The translations under genes were made by a program, and so were the position numbers. Under the pieces are notes generated by a model. That model did not search any database, had not been told where the DNA came from, and saw only the letters and a program-made list of their open reading frames with translations. From the NCBI RefSeq assembly GCF_023701945.1, contig NZ_JABAEF010000006.1, positions 124,001-188,000 on the forward strand: a DNA stretch of 64,000 bases, in the 5' to 3' direction. Positions 25,818 to 34,521 of this stretch are shown in pieces. Numbering within the stretch: position 1 is the stretch's first letter; every line of letters begins with the position of its first letter. The DNA is from Rhizobium sp. CG5 (GTDB lineage Bacteria; Pseudomonadota; Alphaproteobacteria; Rhizobiales; Rhizobiaceae).

Positions 25818-26493
25818 CCTTCTTCTGGCGCTCGGCGATCATGCCGGCAATGTCCACGAGATCCTGCAGCTTTTTGCCGGCCCGAATGGCGGCAATCCAG
25901 CTGCCTTCGTCTTGCTGATCGAACAGGGCGACATCGGTAACGCCGGCCACCTGATCTGGCGGCAAGACGAGGATACCGCAATCGTCGGCGAGGATCGCGT
26001 CACCGGGATTGATACTGACGCCGCCGCAGGAGATCGGAATATTGTAGCCTCCCCCCATGTTGAGCAGTTTGGTGGTGACGGGCGAGACGCCGCGTGCCCA
26101 TGTTGGCACGCCGGCCTCGATGATTGCGGCAGGGTCGGTGATCACGCCATCAATGATGACTCCAGCCAGGCCACGCACCTTGGCTACAGCGGCCATGAAT
26201 CCGCCCCAGGGGGCATGCCGCTCGTCGCCGGCGCGGTCGATGACAAGAATGTCACCGGGACGCACCCTATCCATGGCGTGATAGAGGAGTGTGGAATCGG
26301 CGCCGGGGATGGAGATTGTCTGCGCCGTGCCTGCAATACGGACGCCATCGATCAGCGGTCTTATATCGCTGCGCATGAACCGGTCGTGCAGATAATGACC
26401 AACGGTAGCAGCCTCGACCTTGGCGAATCTGGCAAGCAGCGTCGGGTCAAGCTGCGGGGCGGGCTCTTCGATCCGGTATGATTTGATCGACAT
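25798..26493 (-). CDS. RraA-family protein (4-hydroxy-4-carboxy-2-oxo acid aldolase-like)
   Basis: 231 residues of the RraA/dimethylmenaquinone-methyltransferase-like fold. Motifs are GTAQTIS, GDILVIDRAGDERHAPWGGFMAAVAKVRGLAGVIIDGVITD (the G-G-x(20)-R-D/G region), PTWARGVSPVTTK and GDAILADDCGILVLPPDQV. Some members are class II aldolases for 4-hydroxy-4-methyl-2-oxoglutarate or 4-carboxy-4-hydroxy-2-oxoadipate; others bind RNase E. The catabolic context supports an aldolase/decarboxylase role. The usual Arg-Asp pair (VRDxxEL) is replaced by IDGVITD, where Asp is kept. The start at 26493 lies 14 bases after the ATPase stop. Confidence 0.85.
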   Translation of the reverse strand: MSIKSYRIEEPAPQLDPTLLARFAKVEAATVGHYLHDRFMRSDIRPLIDGVRIAGTAQTISIPGADSTLLYHAMDRVRPGDILVIDRAGDERHAPWGGFMAAVAKVRGLAGVIIDGVITDPAAIIEAGVPTWARGVSPVTTKLLNMGGGYNIPISCGGVSINPGDAILADDCGILVLPPDQVAGVTDVALFDQQDEGSWIAAIRAGKKLQDLVDIAGMIAERQKKDENAHG

Positions 26494-26507
26494 GATGAAA
26501 TGGCATC

Positions 26508-27626
26508 CTATTGGGTGAGAATTCTGATCGCTGATGGGTCGCAGGCAAGCGTGGCCATCTGGCCTGTCTCCGGTCTGGATTGAGTGTTGCGGATCCGTGC
26601 TTGCAGTTTGATGCCACCAGGCAAGATGAGACTGCAGACACTGTCGGTACCGATATAAATCGCTTCGCCGACAGTGCCGGAAAAACTGACCTGGTGGCGC
26701 GTATCGGGCGTGACGAAATGCAGGGCTTCCGGCCGGATGGCCAATGTACAGGTTTGGCCGCGGGTGAGTGGCAGAGTACAATCGAAATCGAATTGCGAAC
26801 CCGTCGCCTCGACCACCACGGTTTTGCCGGACTTGGTCACCACCGCGGCATTGATCATGTTCATGTCGCCGATGAAGCCGGCAGTGAAACGATTGGCAGG
26901 TCGCTCATAGATGCCGACAGGCCCATCGACCTGTTGAATGACACCGCTGCTCATGACCGCGATGCGGTCCGACATGGTCAGCGCCTCTTCCTGGTCATGG
27001 GTGACGAAGATGAAGGTGATGCCGAGCCGGCGCTGCATTTCCTTGACTTCCAGCTGCATTTCCCGGCGAAGTTTCAGATCGAGCGCGCCAAACGGTTCAT
27101 CAAGTAGCAGTACCGATGGTTCGTTGACCAGCGCACGGGCAAGCGCAATGCGCTGCTGCTGGCCGCCGGAGAGCTCGGACGGCTTGCGATGCACCGCATG
27201 GGCCATATGCACGCTTTCCAGTGCTGCCATGACGCGGGCCTTCCGTTCGGACTTGGCCACGCCTTTCACAGACAGGCCGAAGCCGACATTTCGTTCGACA
27301 TCGAGATGGGGAAACAAGGCGTAGTTCTGAAACACGGTGTTGATGTTGCGCTGGTGCGCGGGAACGCCGGTCACTTCCTTGTTGTCGAGCAGAAGCTGGC
27401 CGCTGGTCGGCTCTTCAAAGCCGGCAATCATCCGCAGCGTCGTGGTCTTGCCGCAGCCCGAGGGACCGAGAAAGGTGAAGAATTCACCGGCACGGATCTT
27501 CAGGTTCATATGGTCCACGGCATAGGTGGCTTTTTCGCCTGTTGTGCCGAATATCTTGCAGACATCGATAAGTTCGATGGCAATACGATCGGCTCTGGTC
27601 GGAGCTGTCTTATCGTTGGGAGGCAT
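26508..27626 (-). CDS. ABC importer ATPase, PotA type
   Basis: 372 residues: Walker A GPSGCGKTT (about 55-63), Q-loop [10 protein letters not shown], signature LSGGQQQR, Walker B LLLDEPFGALD, switch His in [10 protein letters not shown], then a TOBE-like C-terminal domain (about 285-370). This is the layout of polyamine/opine/iron-type importers (PotA). It works with the two permeases and the binding protein upstream in the operon. The order is regulator, permease, permease, binding protein, ATPase, then the catabolic enzymes. Confidence 0.93.
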   Translation of the reverse strand: MPPNDKTAPTRADRIAIELIDVCKIFGTTGEKATYAVDHMNLKIRAGEFFTFLGPSGCGKTTTLRMIAGFEEPTSGQLLLDNKEVTGVPAHQRNINTVFQNYALFPHLDVERNVGFGLSVKGVAKSERKARVMAALESVHMAHAVHRKPSELSGGQQQRIALARALVNEPSVLLLDEPFGALDLKLRREMQLEVKEMQRRLGITFIFVTHDQEEALTMSDRIAVMSSGVIQQVDGPVGIYERPANRFTAGFIGDMNMINAAVVTKSGKTVVVEATGSQFDFDCTLPLTRGQTCTLAIRPEALHFVTPDTRHQVSFSGTVGEAIYIGTDSVCSLILPGGIKLQARIRNTQSRPETGQMATLACDPSAIRILTQ

Positions 27627-27678
27627 ATCTTGGTTTTGATCTCACGAGAAATGGGCGGCAGCCGAAACCCTGGAACGG

Positions 27679-27701
27679 CCGCCGTTGGATCGGATCGGCG
27701 G
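27679..27701 (-). other. mRNA hairpin after the solute-binding protein gene
   Basis: On the minus strand CCGCCG and CGGCGG flank an 11-base loop, directly after the binding-protein stop (27703-27705). Such hairpins often protect the 3' end of binding-protein transcripts or partly terminate them so the binding protein is made in excess. There is no T run. Confidence 0.4.
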
Positions 27702-27702
27702 T

Positions 27703-28740
27703 TTACTGAGCCGTCTTCACCTTGGTCCAGCCATCCTGGTAGAGCTTGGTCGCATCGCCGACGTCGAGAATGAAGTCGGCCTTCATCAGCTTGTCCTGCG
27801 GCGGATAGATCGCGGTATTGCCCGAGACTTCCTTCGGCAACAGCGGCATTGCCTTGTCGATGACGGTTGCCGACTTGGAGAGATTGGCCGCCTTGGCCGC
27901 AACCTCCGGACGCATGATATAGTCGATGAACTTGTAAGCTTCCTCGACATTCTTGGCGGCTTTCGGGATTGCGAGGCCATCGATCCACATCGAACCACCT
28001 TCATCGGGGATCACATATTTGACCTTGGGATTGGTGGCCATGACCTGTGCGATGGAGCCGTTCCAGCCCTGCACGAGGCAGGCTTCGCCGGATGCGACGA
28101 GATCGCCGAAATTGGTGCTGTTGTAGCCGCCCAATACCTTCTTCTGTTCGATGAGCGACTGGGTCGCCTTTTCGATTTCCGCCGGATTGGTGGAACCGGC
28201 ATGGAAGCCGTTGACCTGCAGGCCGGCAATATAGGCGGCCAGCATATTGTCGAGCATGTAGATACGGCCTTCATACTGCGGATCCCAGAGCACTTTCCAG
28301 CTGGTCGGCGGGGTCTTTACGCAGTCTTCGTTGTAGGCAAGGCCGGTCGTGCCCCAGACATAGGGAACCGAGTGTTTCTGGCCCGGATCGAAGGAGACGT
28401 TCTTGAAAGGGGCGCCGAGATTACTGAGATTGGGGATCTTGGCATGGTCGAGTTCAAGGATCAGGCCCTGCTTGACGAGCACCTGAACCGTGTACTGGCT
28501 TGGCTCAATGAGGTCATAGCCACCGGCACCGGCTGAGAGCTTGGCCATCATGGTTTCGTTGGAATCATAGGTATCGAAGGTTACCGTGATGCCGGTTTCC
28601 TTGGAGAAGTCATCAACGATTTCCTGCGGCAGTTCGCCCGCCCAGGCATAGATGTTGAGTTCGGCGGCCGAGGCGCCGGTCGCGAATGCGACCATGCTGA
28701 CCGTGCTGATCGTGGCGAGAAGGCTTTTCCAGTTCTTCAT
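27703..28740 (-). CDS. ABC importer periplasmic binding protein, PotD/PotF type
   Basis: 345 residues with a signal peptide (about 1-25, ATGASAAELNIYAW). The mature protein starts ELNIYAWAGELPQEIVDDFSKETGITVTFDTYDSNE, the standard opening of spermidine/putrescine-type binding proteins. It also has GGYDLIEPSQYTVQVL and PYVWGTTGLAYN. Polyamine-site residues are only partly kept: Trp-Ala-Gly-Glu is present and the acidic pair cannot be placed. The ligand is therefore unknown and could be an organic cation or acid. Long leading position before the ATPase with a hairpin in between. Confidence 0.92.
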   Translation of the reverse strand: MKNWKSLLATISTVSMVAFATGASAAELNIYAWAGELPQEIVDDFSKETGITVTFDTYDSNETMMAKLSAGAGGYDLIEPSQYTVQVLVKQGLILELDHAKIPNLSNLGAPFKNVSFDPGQKHSVPYVWGTTGLAYNEDCVKTPPTSWKVLWDPQYEGRIYMLDNMLAAYIAGLQVNGFHAGSTNPAEIEKATQSLIEQKKVLGGYNSTNFGDLVASGEACLVQGWNGSIAQVMATNPKVKYVIPDEGGSMWIDGLAIPKAAKNVEEAYKFIDYIMRPEVAAKAANLSKSATVIDKAMPLLPKEVSGNTAIYPPQDKLMKADFILDVGDATKLYQDGWTKVKTAQ

Positions 28741-28771
28741 GCTCGTTCCCTTTTATCGTTGGTGGTTGGTT

Positions 28772-29566
28772 TTACCTCGAGGTCCGTACCGTCTTTATGT
28801 AGCGGCTTAGGACCAGGAGAATGGCGAGGATGTTGACGGCGATCAGCATGGTGCCGAGCGCATTGATCTTGGGCGTCAGCCCGGTTTTCAGCATGGCGTA
28901 GATCTGTATCGGCAGCGGTGTGGTGCCGACACCGGAGACGAAGGTCGAGATGACGAAATTGTCGAAGGAGATCACGGCGCACAGCAACAGAGCGGACAGA
29001 ATGGCCGGCAACAGCAGCGGCAGTGTGACACGCATGAAGACCTGGCCGCCATTGGCGCCGAGATCGGCGGCTGCCTCATCGAGGCGAGGGTCGAGGCCGG
29101 CTGCAGCTGCGCGGACGATGAGGAAGCTGAACGGCACCGAAACGAGGACGTGGCCGGCGATCAGCGTGCCGTAGCCGAGTGGCACGCCGGTCCACACCGT
29201 GGCCACCAGCAGGCCGACGGCGAGCACGATTTCCGGCAGGACCAGTGGCGCGGTGACCAGCGTCGAGAACAGGTTCTTGCCGGGAAAGGAGCGCTTGACA
29301 ACCGCGAGCGCCGCACTCGTGCCAATCGCCGTGGCGATGAGCGCTGACAGAACGGCAACGATGGCGCTCACCCTGAGACCGGCCTTCAGTCCACGGTCGT
29401 TGAGCGCCTGGGCGAACCAATCGAGCGAAAAGCCTTCCCAGATCACCGTCGAGCGGCCGGCATTGAAGGCATAGAGAACCAGGACCACCAGCGGCGCGAA
29501 CAGAAAGACATAGCCCACCACGGTCATGACAGGCACATAGTAGCTGAGGATGCGGATCGGCCTCAT
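28772..29566 (-). CDS. ABC importer permease, PotC type
   Basis: 264 residues with six predicted membrane segments beginning ILSYYVPVMTVVGYVFLFAPLVVLVLYAF. The EAA loop is about 160-185 (LDPRLDEAAADLGANGGQVFMRVTLPLLLP) and contacts the ATPase. The ATG at 29566 overlaps the stop of the partner permease (ATGA). It completes the transporter with the upstream permease, the binding protein and the ATPase. Confidence 0.92.
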   Translation of the reverse strand: MRPIRILSYYVPVMTVVGYVFLFAPLVVLVLYAFNAGRSTVIWEGFSLDWFAQALNDRGLKAGLRVSAIVAVLSALIATAIGTSAALAVVKRSFPGKNLFSTLVTAPLVLPEIVLAVGLLVATVWTGVPLGYGTLIAGHVLVSVPFSFLIVRAAAAGLDPRLDEAAADLGANGGQVFMRVTLPLLLPAILSALLLCAVISFDNFVISTFVSGVGTTPLPIQIYAMLKTGLTPKINALGTMLIAVNILAILLVLSRYIKTVRTSR

Positions 29567-30423
29567 GCCCTTGCCTCCTCGACGCCACGTAGAATACGCA
29601 TGTAGACAACGATGATGATCGAAGAAATTGCCAGCAGCACCACCGAAACAGCGGCACCCAGCGGAATGTTGCGGAAATCGAGAAAGAGCTGAACGATCAG
29701 GTTGCCGAGAATGATGCTCTTGCCACCGCCCAGCAATACGGGGATTGCATAGACGCCCATCGCGGGCACGAAGACGAACAGGATCGCAGCCATGACACCT
29801 GGCAGCGACAGCGGAAATGTTACCCGCCAAAAGGATTGCAAGGCGTTGGCACCGAGATCATCGGCAGCTTCCAGTAGCCGTTTGTCCATGCCGTTGAGCG
29901 CGGCGTAGATCGGCAGCACCGTGGTCGGCAAAAAGGCATAGAGCATGCCGACCATGACGGCGGGATAAGTACCGATCATTCGTACAGGCTGTTCGAATAT
30001 GCCCAGGCCGACCAGCGCGCTGTTGATGGTGCCATTGCGGCCGAGCAGTACCATCCAGGCCGACATGCGCACGATGAAATCGATCCAGAAGGGAATGAGC
30101 AGCAGCGCCAGCAGCAGCGCAGCATAGCGGCCGGCGCGGAAGGCCAGGAAATAGGCGATCGGGTAGCCGACCAACAGACAAACCAGCGTCGAGATTGCGG
30201 AGAGCTGAATCGAATTGAAGAAAATCGGCAGGTAGATGGCCTGGAACAACTCCTCGTAGCTTGCGAACGTGAAACCGAATTTGGCGCCGCCATAGGTATC
30301 CTGCTCCGCAAAGGAAAAGGCGATGACGATCAGGACCGGGATCACAAGAAGCAGTGTGGCGCTCAGCAGCGAGGGCGCCAGCAGCGCCAAGGTGACCAGA
30401 TTGCCTCGGCGCTGCGTCGTCAT
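29563..30423 (-). CDS. ABC importer permease, PotB type
   Basis: 286 residues, six predicted membrane segments starting LLAPSLLSATLLLVIPVLIVIAFSF. The EAA loop is near 195-220 (MDKRLLEAADDLGANALQSFWRVTFPLSLPG). Its ATG (30423) overlaps the GntR regulator stop and its own stop overlaps the next permease, so all three are translationally coupled. Confidence 0.92.
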   Translation of the reverse strand: MTTQRRGNLVTLALLAPSLLSATLLLVIPVLIVIAFSFAEQDTYGGAKFGFTFASYEELFQAIYLPIFFNSIQLSAISTLVCLLVGYPIAYFLAFRAGRYAALLLALLLIPFWIDFIVRMSAWMVLLGRNGTINSALVGLGIFEQPVRMIGTYPAVMVGMLYAFLPTTVLPIYAALNGMDKRLLEAADDLGANALQSFWRVTFPLSLPGVMAAILFVFVPAMGVYAIPVLLGGGKSIILGNLIVQLFLDFRNIPLGAAVSVVLLAISSIIIVVYMRILRGVEEARA

Positions 30424-31115
30424 TTTTTTACCTCCGCCCGGACTTGCCGTGTTGGCGCCTCGACGGAGCGGATGAGGTTGGTTGCGCTCACTCGGAGATG
30501 ACCTCGCATTGCCGCCTCGGCAATATTGGGGTCGCGGCTCTCGAGCGCCGCATGGATCTCAACCATGTCCTTGAGGTCTTCGAAGAGCAGTGCGACGGGC
30601 AGGCGCGACACATAGAGGCTACGGACCGACAGGGCGTAGAGCCGGGTCAGCGCCTGGGCAAGATAGGTATTGCCGCTGGCCTCGGCGATCAGCCGGTGCA
30701 TCTGCTCGTCGATACCAAGATGCCATTCGATGTCCATGCGCTCGGCCTCGACACCGATGCGTGCCTCTTCGATCAGCGACGCAAAGGCATCGAGCTGACC
30801 GCTGCTGATGCGGACAGCGGCCATGCGCGCGGCCATTACTTCAGCCTGAAGCCGAAATTCCTGGAGCTGGAAAAAGTCGGAGGCCGAGGTCGATGAGACA
30901 AAATAGCCGCGCTGCGGAACAGCGAGGACAAGGTCTTCTTGTGCAAGACGTTGCAAGGCCTCGCGCAGAGGCGTGCGACCGACCCCGAGCATGTCCATGC
31001 AGTTCTTTTCGTCGATCGGCAATCCAGGCAGTAGCTCCGCCTTGATGATAGCATTTCGGAGCCCGTGATAGGCCACGTCGCTCAGGCGCATTTTCTTGTT
31101 CGATAGAGGCAGCAA
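30420..31115 (-). CDS. GntR-family (FCD subfamily) regulator heading the operon
   Basis: 231 residues. The winged HTH is at about 10-75 (SDVAYHGLRNAII, MLGVGRTPLREALQRLAQEDLV, QRGYFV). The all-helical FCD ligand domain (about 85-215) has metal-type residues in EWHLGIDEQMHRLIAEASGN and RGHLRVS. FCD regulators usually repress catabolic operons and release DNA on binding an organic acid. It is the first gene of the eight-gene operon and overlaps the first permease, so autoregulation is likely. Candidate operators lie just upstream (31128-31160). Confidence 0.92.
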   Translation of the reverse strand: MLPLSNKKMRLSDVAYHGLRNAIIKAELLPGLPIDEKNCMDMLGVGRTPLREALQRLAQEDLVLAVPQRGYFVSSTSASDFFQLQEFRLQAEVMAARMAAVRISSGQLDAFASLIEEARIGVEAERMDIEWHLGIDEQMHRLIAEASGNTYLAQALTRLYALSVRSLYVSRLPVALLFEDLKDMVEIHAALESRDPNIAEAAMRGHLRVSATNLIRSVEAPTRQVRAEVKK

Positions 31116-31127
31116 GACGATCGCTCC

Positions 31128-31160
31128 AAAAATATATTTTTAAAATATCGAATGGATATT
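31128..31160. promoter_or_regulatory. Candidate GntR operator/promoter palindromes
   Basis: Two symmetrical AT-rich elements lie 13-45 bases upstream of the GntR start. One is the perfect 14-base palindrome AAAAATATATTTTT (31128-31141). The other is the inverted repeat AATATC-N5-GATATT (31144-31160). Position before an autoregulated FCD repressor makes them plausible operator and -10 region. No binding evidence exists in the sequence itself. Confidence 0.45.
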
Positions 31161-31217
31161 CAATGTCAATTGCCATTTCATCGCCCGTAACGACATGTTC
31201 ACTGGCCTGAACCCTTC

Positions 31218-31724
31218 TTGCGTCGCAGACCAGGTAGGGGCTACATCGCCAGTTGGGTGCGAGGGTACGGGATCATGGCAAAGGGCCGCTATGGCTGCAC
31301 CAACCGCAAGACGTGGCTCCCGATCGCGGATCTCGATGGCGCCCGCTGTCCGAACTCCAAGACGACCATGCGCGAAGAGCTGGAGGACAGGGTTCTCTCT
31401 AGCCTGCCCGTGGCATTCTTCTCGATGAACCTCTTCAACAAGATCTCGGAGCAACTAATTCGCCACGAGATCAAGAAGCTCAATACCGCACCCTCTCGTC
31501 GGGACGACTTGCAGAACCAGTTGGATCGGCTCGGCCGTGACCAACGCGCTATTATCAGTCAGGTTCGGGAACGTGCGGACGAGGGCCGGCCCCGGTTATC
31601 GCAGCTTGATGATACGCTCGACGAACTGGAGTTGAAGAAGGCGGCCCTGAGCAACGAGCTTGAACAGGTGCCGACGGAAGCCGTAGAACTGTCAGCAAGG
31701 ATCGCGCAAGTCCGCGCGCATTAG
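31218..31724 (+). pseudogene. Serine recombinase remnant (zinc-ribbon and coiled-coil part)
   Basis: A 168-codon frame resembling the C-terminal part of large serine recombinases. There is a degraded zinc ribbon (GRYGCTNRK ... ARCPNSKTTMREELEDRVLSSL), where TMREELEDRVL matches the usual segment after the ribbon. A charged coiled-coil region follows (RLGRDQRAIISQVRERAD, LDDTLDELELKKAALSNELEQ). The catalytic Ser domain and the recombinase core are absent, and only part of the ribbon cysteines remain. It is therefore a non-functional relic of an integrative element or phage, next to a truncated panC and an imported-looking operon. Confidence 0.7.
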
Positions 31725-31799
31725 ATCCGACGAAGATGGCGATGTTCTACAAAAGCCTGCTCAACCGCGCCCGCCTGCGAAGTGACGTTCGGCCATTCT

Positions 31800-32079
31800 T
31801 CGATACGGAATCCATACTCACTCCCGCCTGGCCGAGCATCGCGGCATCCCGCTCCAGATCGCGCGGATATTTGCTCAGATCTTCCGCTGGTCTAAACTGC
31901 AGCGGATTGCCGAAAATCGAGGCGGCGACGATCCGGTTGTCGACCCACGCTCGCGAAACCACTTCCATGTGTCCGGCATGCAAATAGCCCATCGTTGGCA
32001 CGAAACCGGTGCTGGCGTCCGTTGCTTTCGCATCGGCGAACGCGACGCGCATCTCGTTGATACCCGTTGGAATCTGCAA
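31800..32079 (-). pseudogene. panC: Truncated pantothenate synthetase (N-terminal part)
   Basis: From a TTG start at 32079, placed after a GAGGAGG ribosome site, the frame reads through FVPTMGYLHAGHMEVVSRA and then SIFGNPLQFRPAEDLSKYPRDLERDAAMLGQAG. These are the ATP-binding PTMGxLHxGH and NPxQF regions of PanC. Homology stops after about 90 of the usual ~285 residues and the frame runs on to an unrelated stop at 31747. It begins 35 bases after nadC, so it once followed nadABC and was cut by whatever brought in the neighbouring recombinase and operon. The left boundary is approximate. Confidence 0.8.
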
Positions 32080-32113
32080 TGCATCCTCCTCATTGCGGAC
32101 AAGCAAACCGGCT

Positions 32114-32968
32114 TCAACCGGCGTCGAAATCCAGCCCGATATCCAGCGTCGGCGCGCTATGCGTGATCCAGCCGACCGATAGAAGATCGACGCCGGACGC
32201 TGCAATCTCCAATGCCGTCGCCGGGGTAATGCCGCCGGACGCTTCGGTCATCGCCCGGCCGGCGACGATGCCAACCGCTTCCCGCAACTCATCGGGCGTC
32301 ATGTTGTCAAGCAGCACCGCATCGACGCCGATCTCCATGGCCTCAAGAAGCTGATCGAGCGTATCGACCTCCACCTCGATCTTCACCATATGGCCGACGC
32401 CCGCCTTGGCGCGGCGGATGGCCTCGGTCACTCCACCGGCAATGGCAACGTGATTATCCTTGATCAGGACGGCGTCGTGAAGCGCAAAGCGATGGTTCAT
32501 GCCGCCGCCGGCGCGAACCGCGTATTTCTCCAGCGCCCTCAGTCCCGGCGTGGTCTTGCGAGTGCAGACAACGAAGGCTTTGGTATCCTTAATTGCGGCG
32601 ACGATTCCAGCCGTCACGGTGGCGATACCCGAAAGGTGGCCGAGGAAATTTAGCGCCGTGCGCTCCCCGGTCAGAAGTGCGCGGGAAGCGCCTTCGATGG
32701 TTGCGATGACATCACCGGGTTTCACCGCCGCGCCGTCATCGATATGGCGGGAGAGGCATATCGCGGGGTCGACCAGCTGGAATGCGAGTTGGGCAGCATC
32801 GAGGCCAGCGATCACACCGGGTTTGCGGGCGACCATGAACAGACGTGAACGATGGTCGGCCGGGATGACGGCAATCGACGTGACATCCCCGGCCATGCCG
32901 AGGTCTTCAAGCAGTCCGGCTCGCACGGCGGGCTCGATGATGAGCCGCGGAAGAGGGGCGATGATCAT
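32114..32968 (-). CDS. nadC: Nicotinate-nucleotide pyrophosphorylase (quinolinate phosphoribosyltransferase)
   Basis: 284 residues. It converts quinolinate and PRPP to nicotinate mononucleotide, CO2 and pyrophosphate, the third step of de novo NAD synthesis. Motifs: GDVTSIAVIP, GERTALNFLGHLSGIAT, CTRKTTPGLRALEKYAVRAGGGMNHRFAL (quinolinate/PRPP site, Arg-Lys-His), LIKDNHVA, KIEVEV, LLDNMTPDEL, EASGGI and VGWITHSAP. Last intact gene of the nadA-nadB-nadC operon, 11 bases after nadB. The upstream extension of the frame into nadB is out of register and rejected. Confidence 0.96.
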   Translation of the reverse strand: MIIAPLPRLIIEPAVRAGLLEDLGMAGDVTSIAVIPADHRSRLFMVARKPGVIAGLDAAQLAFQLVDPAICLSRHIDDGAAVKPGDVIATIEGASRALLTGERTALNFLGHLSGIATVTAGIVAAIKDTKAFVVCTRKTTPGLRALEKYAVRAGGGMNHRFALHDAVLIKDNHVAIAGGVTEAIRRAKAGVGHMVKIEVEVDTLDQLLEAMEIGVDAVLLDNMTPDELREAVGIVAGRAMTEASGGITPATALEIAASGVDLLSVGWITHSAPTLDIGLDFDAG

Positions 32969-32979
32969 GTCGGGAACTC

Positions 32980-34521
32980 CTATGCACTTTGGGCAGGCGA
33001 ATGGGACGCGATGCCCTGGGCGACGTCCAGAATTGCGTCGATCGTCAGTTTGCGTCTCTCCGTCGACGCAAGCCTCAGGGGAAAATCCGTTCGGGCGTGG
33101 GCGCCGCGGGATTCCCGGCGCAGCCAGGCAAAGACCGCGATCGACAGCGCCACGATGGCCGGATCGGCAGAGGGGCCCTCGCCTTCGACATGGGGCAACA
33201 GGCCAGCGATGGCGCTTTGAATGGAGTCCGCGTTGCGCAGGACACCCAAGTGCCGGGAGACGATCGGGCGGATCATCGACAGATCGGCCGGTGGCAGCGC
33301 GCAAGCCGGCAGGGATGAGCCGGCCGTTCCGGCAGACGTGCCCGCAATATCCTGCGCCGCCCACATCCCTGTCACTGCCGCTTCGAGCAGCGAGTTGCTG
33401 GCGAGCCGATTGGCGCCATGCAGGCCTGTCGACGCCGCCTCGCCCACGACCCACAATCCCTCCACGGAGGTTCTGCCCTGCAGATCGGCGGCGACGCCGC
33501 CCATATGATAATGGGCCGCCGGGCGGACGGGAATGCATTCGCGCGCCGCATCGATGCCTTCGTTGCGGCAGAGGTTGGCGATCGTCGGAAAACGGCGGGC
33601 GAAATCCTCTCCCAAAGCATTGCGGGCATCCAGGAAAACCCTGCCGCCACGGGCAATTTCGGCGCTGACGGCGCGGGCGACCATATCCCGCGGCGCGAGT
33701 TCCGCACCGGGCTGACTGGCAAGAAAGCGCTCACCCTTCTCGTTGACCAGAATGGCGCCGTCGCCGCGCACGGCTTCGCTGACGAGCGCCAATGGACGGC
33801 GAGCAGTGTCGAGGGCCGTGGGATGGAACTGCACGAATTCCATATCCGCCAGGTCCGCGCCCGCCCGGGCGGCCAGCATCACGCCCTGGCCGTAATTCCC
33901 GGTCGGGTTGGTCGTCGCATCATAAAGTCCGCCGAGGCCACCGGTCGCCAGGACCACGCGATGGGTGGCCAGAAACGCTGCGCCGCCGCCGGTTGCGCAG
34001 ACAAGACCGGAAAGCGTGCCGTCAGTCATCAGCAAACGTCGCACCTCGACGCCTTCCAGCACGGTGATCGACGGCGTTTCAAGAACCGCGGCGACGAGCG
34101 CGCGGACGATGGCCGCACCTGACCCGTCACCTTCCACATGCACGATCCGGCGGCGGCTATGGGCCGCTTCCAGTCCGAGCAATAGCAAACCATCCGGTCC
34201 GCGATCAAAACGGACACCAAGCGTCTCCAGCATGACGATGACCGCCGGCGCCTCATCGATGATCGAGGCGGCCGTCCTTCTGTCGGAAAGACCATCTCCG
34301 GCAGCGAGCGTATCGGCAAGATGGAGATCGGGGGTATCGTCTGCGCCAAGGCAGGCGGCGATGCCGCCCTGCGCCCAGCCGCTGGAGCTTTCGGCCCCGA
34401 GGCCGGCGCGCGTCAGAAGCACGACCGGTTGCGGCGAAAGCCTGAGCGCCGTCACCAATCCGGCAAGCCCGCTGCCCACGACCGCAACACGGCCAGCCAG
34501 GCGATCGAGGCGGCCGGTCAT
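32980..34521 (-). CDS. nadB: L-aspartate oxidase
   Basis: 513-residue FAD enzyme that oxidises L-aspartate to iminoaspartate for quinolinate synthesis. The FAD-binding VAVVGSGLAGLVTALRLS is at about 12-29, SSGWAQGGIAACLG near 47, GGLGGLYDATTNPTGNYGQGVMLAARAGADLADMEFVQFHPTAL near 200-240, and PAAHYHMGGV with the active-site His near 335. The C-terminal helical domain (about 400-513) is of normal length. Its ATG overlaps the nadA stop by four bases. Confidence 0.96.
   Translation of the reverse strand: MTGRLDRLAGRVAVVGSGLAGLVTALRLSPQPVVLLTRAGLGAESSSGWAQGGIAACLGADDTPDLHLADTLAAGDGLSDRRTAASIIDEAPAVIVMLETLGVRFDRGPDGLLLLGLEAAHSRRRIVHVEGDGSGAAIVRALVAAVLETPSITVLEGVEVRRLLMTDGTLSGLVCATGGGAAFLATHRVVLATGGLGGLYDATTNPTGNYGQGVMLAARAGADLADMEFVQFHPTALDTARRPLALVSEAVRGDGAILVNEKGERFLASQPGAELAPRDMVARAVSAEIARGGRVFLDARNALGEDFARRFPTIANLCRNEGIDAARECIPVRPAAHYHMGGVAADLQGRTSVEGLWVVGEAASTGLHGANRLASNSLLEAAVTGMWAAQDIAGTSAGTAGSSLPACALPPADLSMIRPIVSRHLGVLRNADSIQSAIAGLLPHVEGEGPSADPAIVALSIAVFAWLRRESRGAHARTDFPLRLASTERRKLTIDAILDVAQGIASHSPAQSA

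Noticed and set aside
31736..31987. 83-codon plus-strand frame after the recombinase scrap
   Set aside because: Overlaps the panC remnant on the other strand and shows no domain; only its first few codons could belong to a frameshifted recombinase tail.
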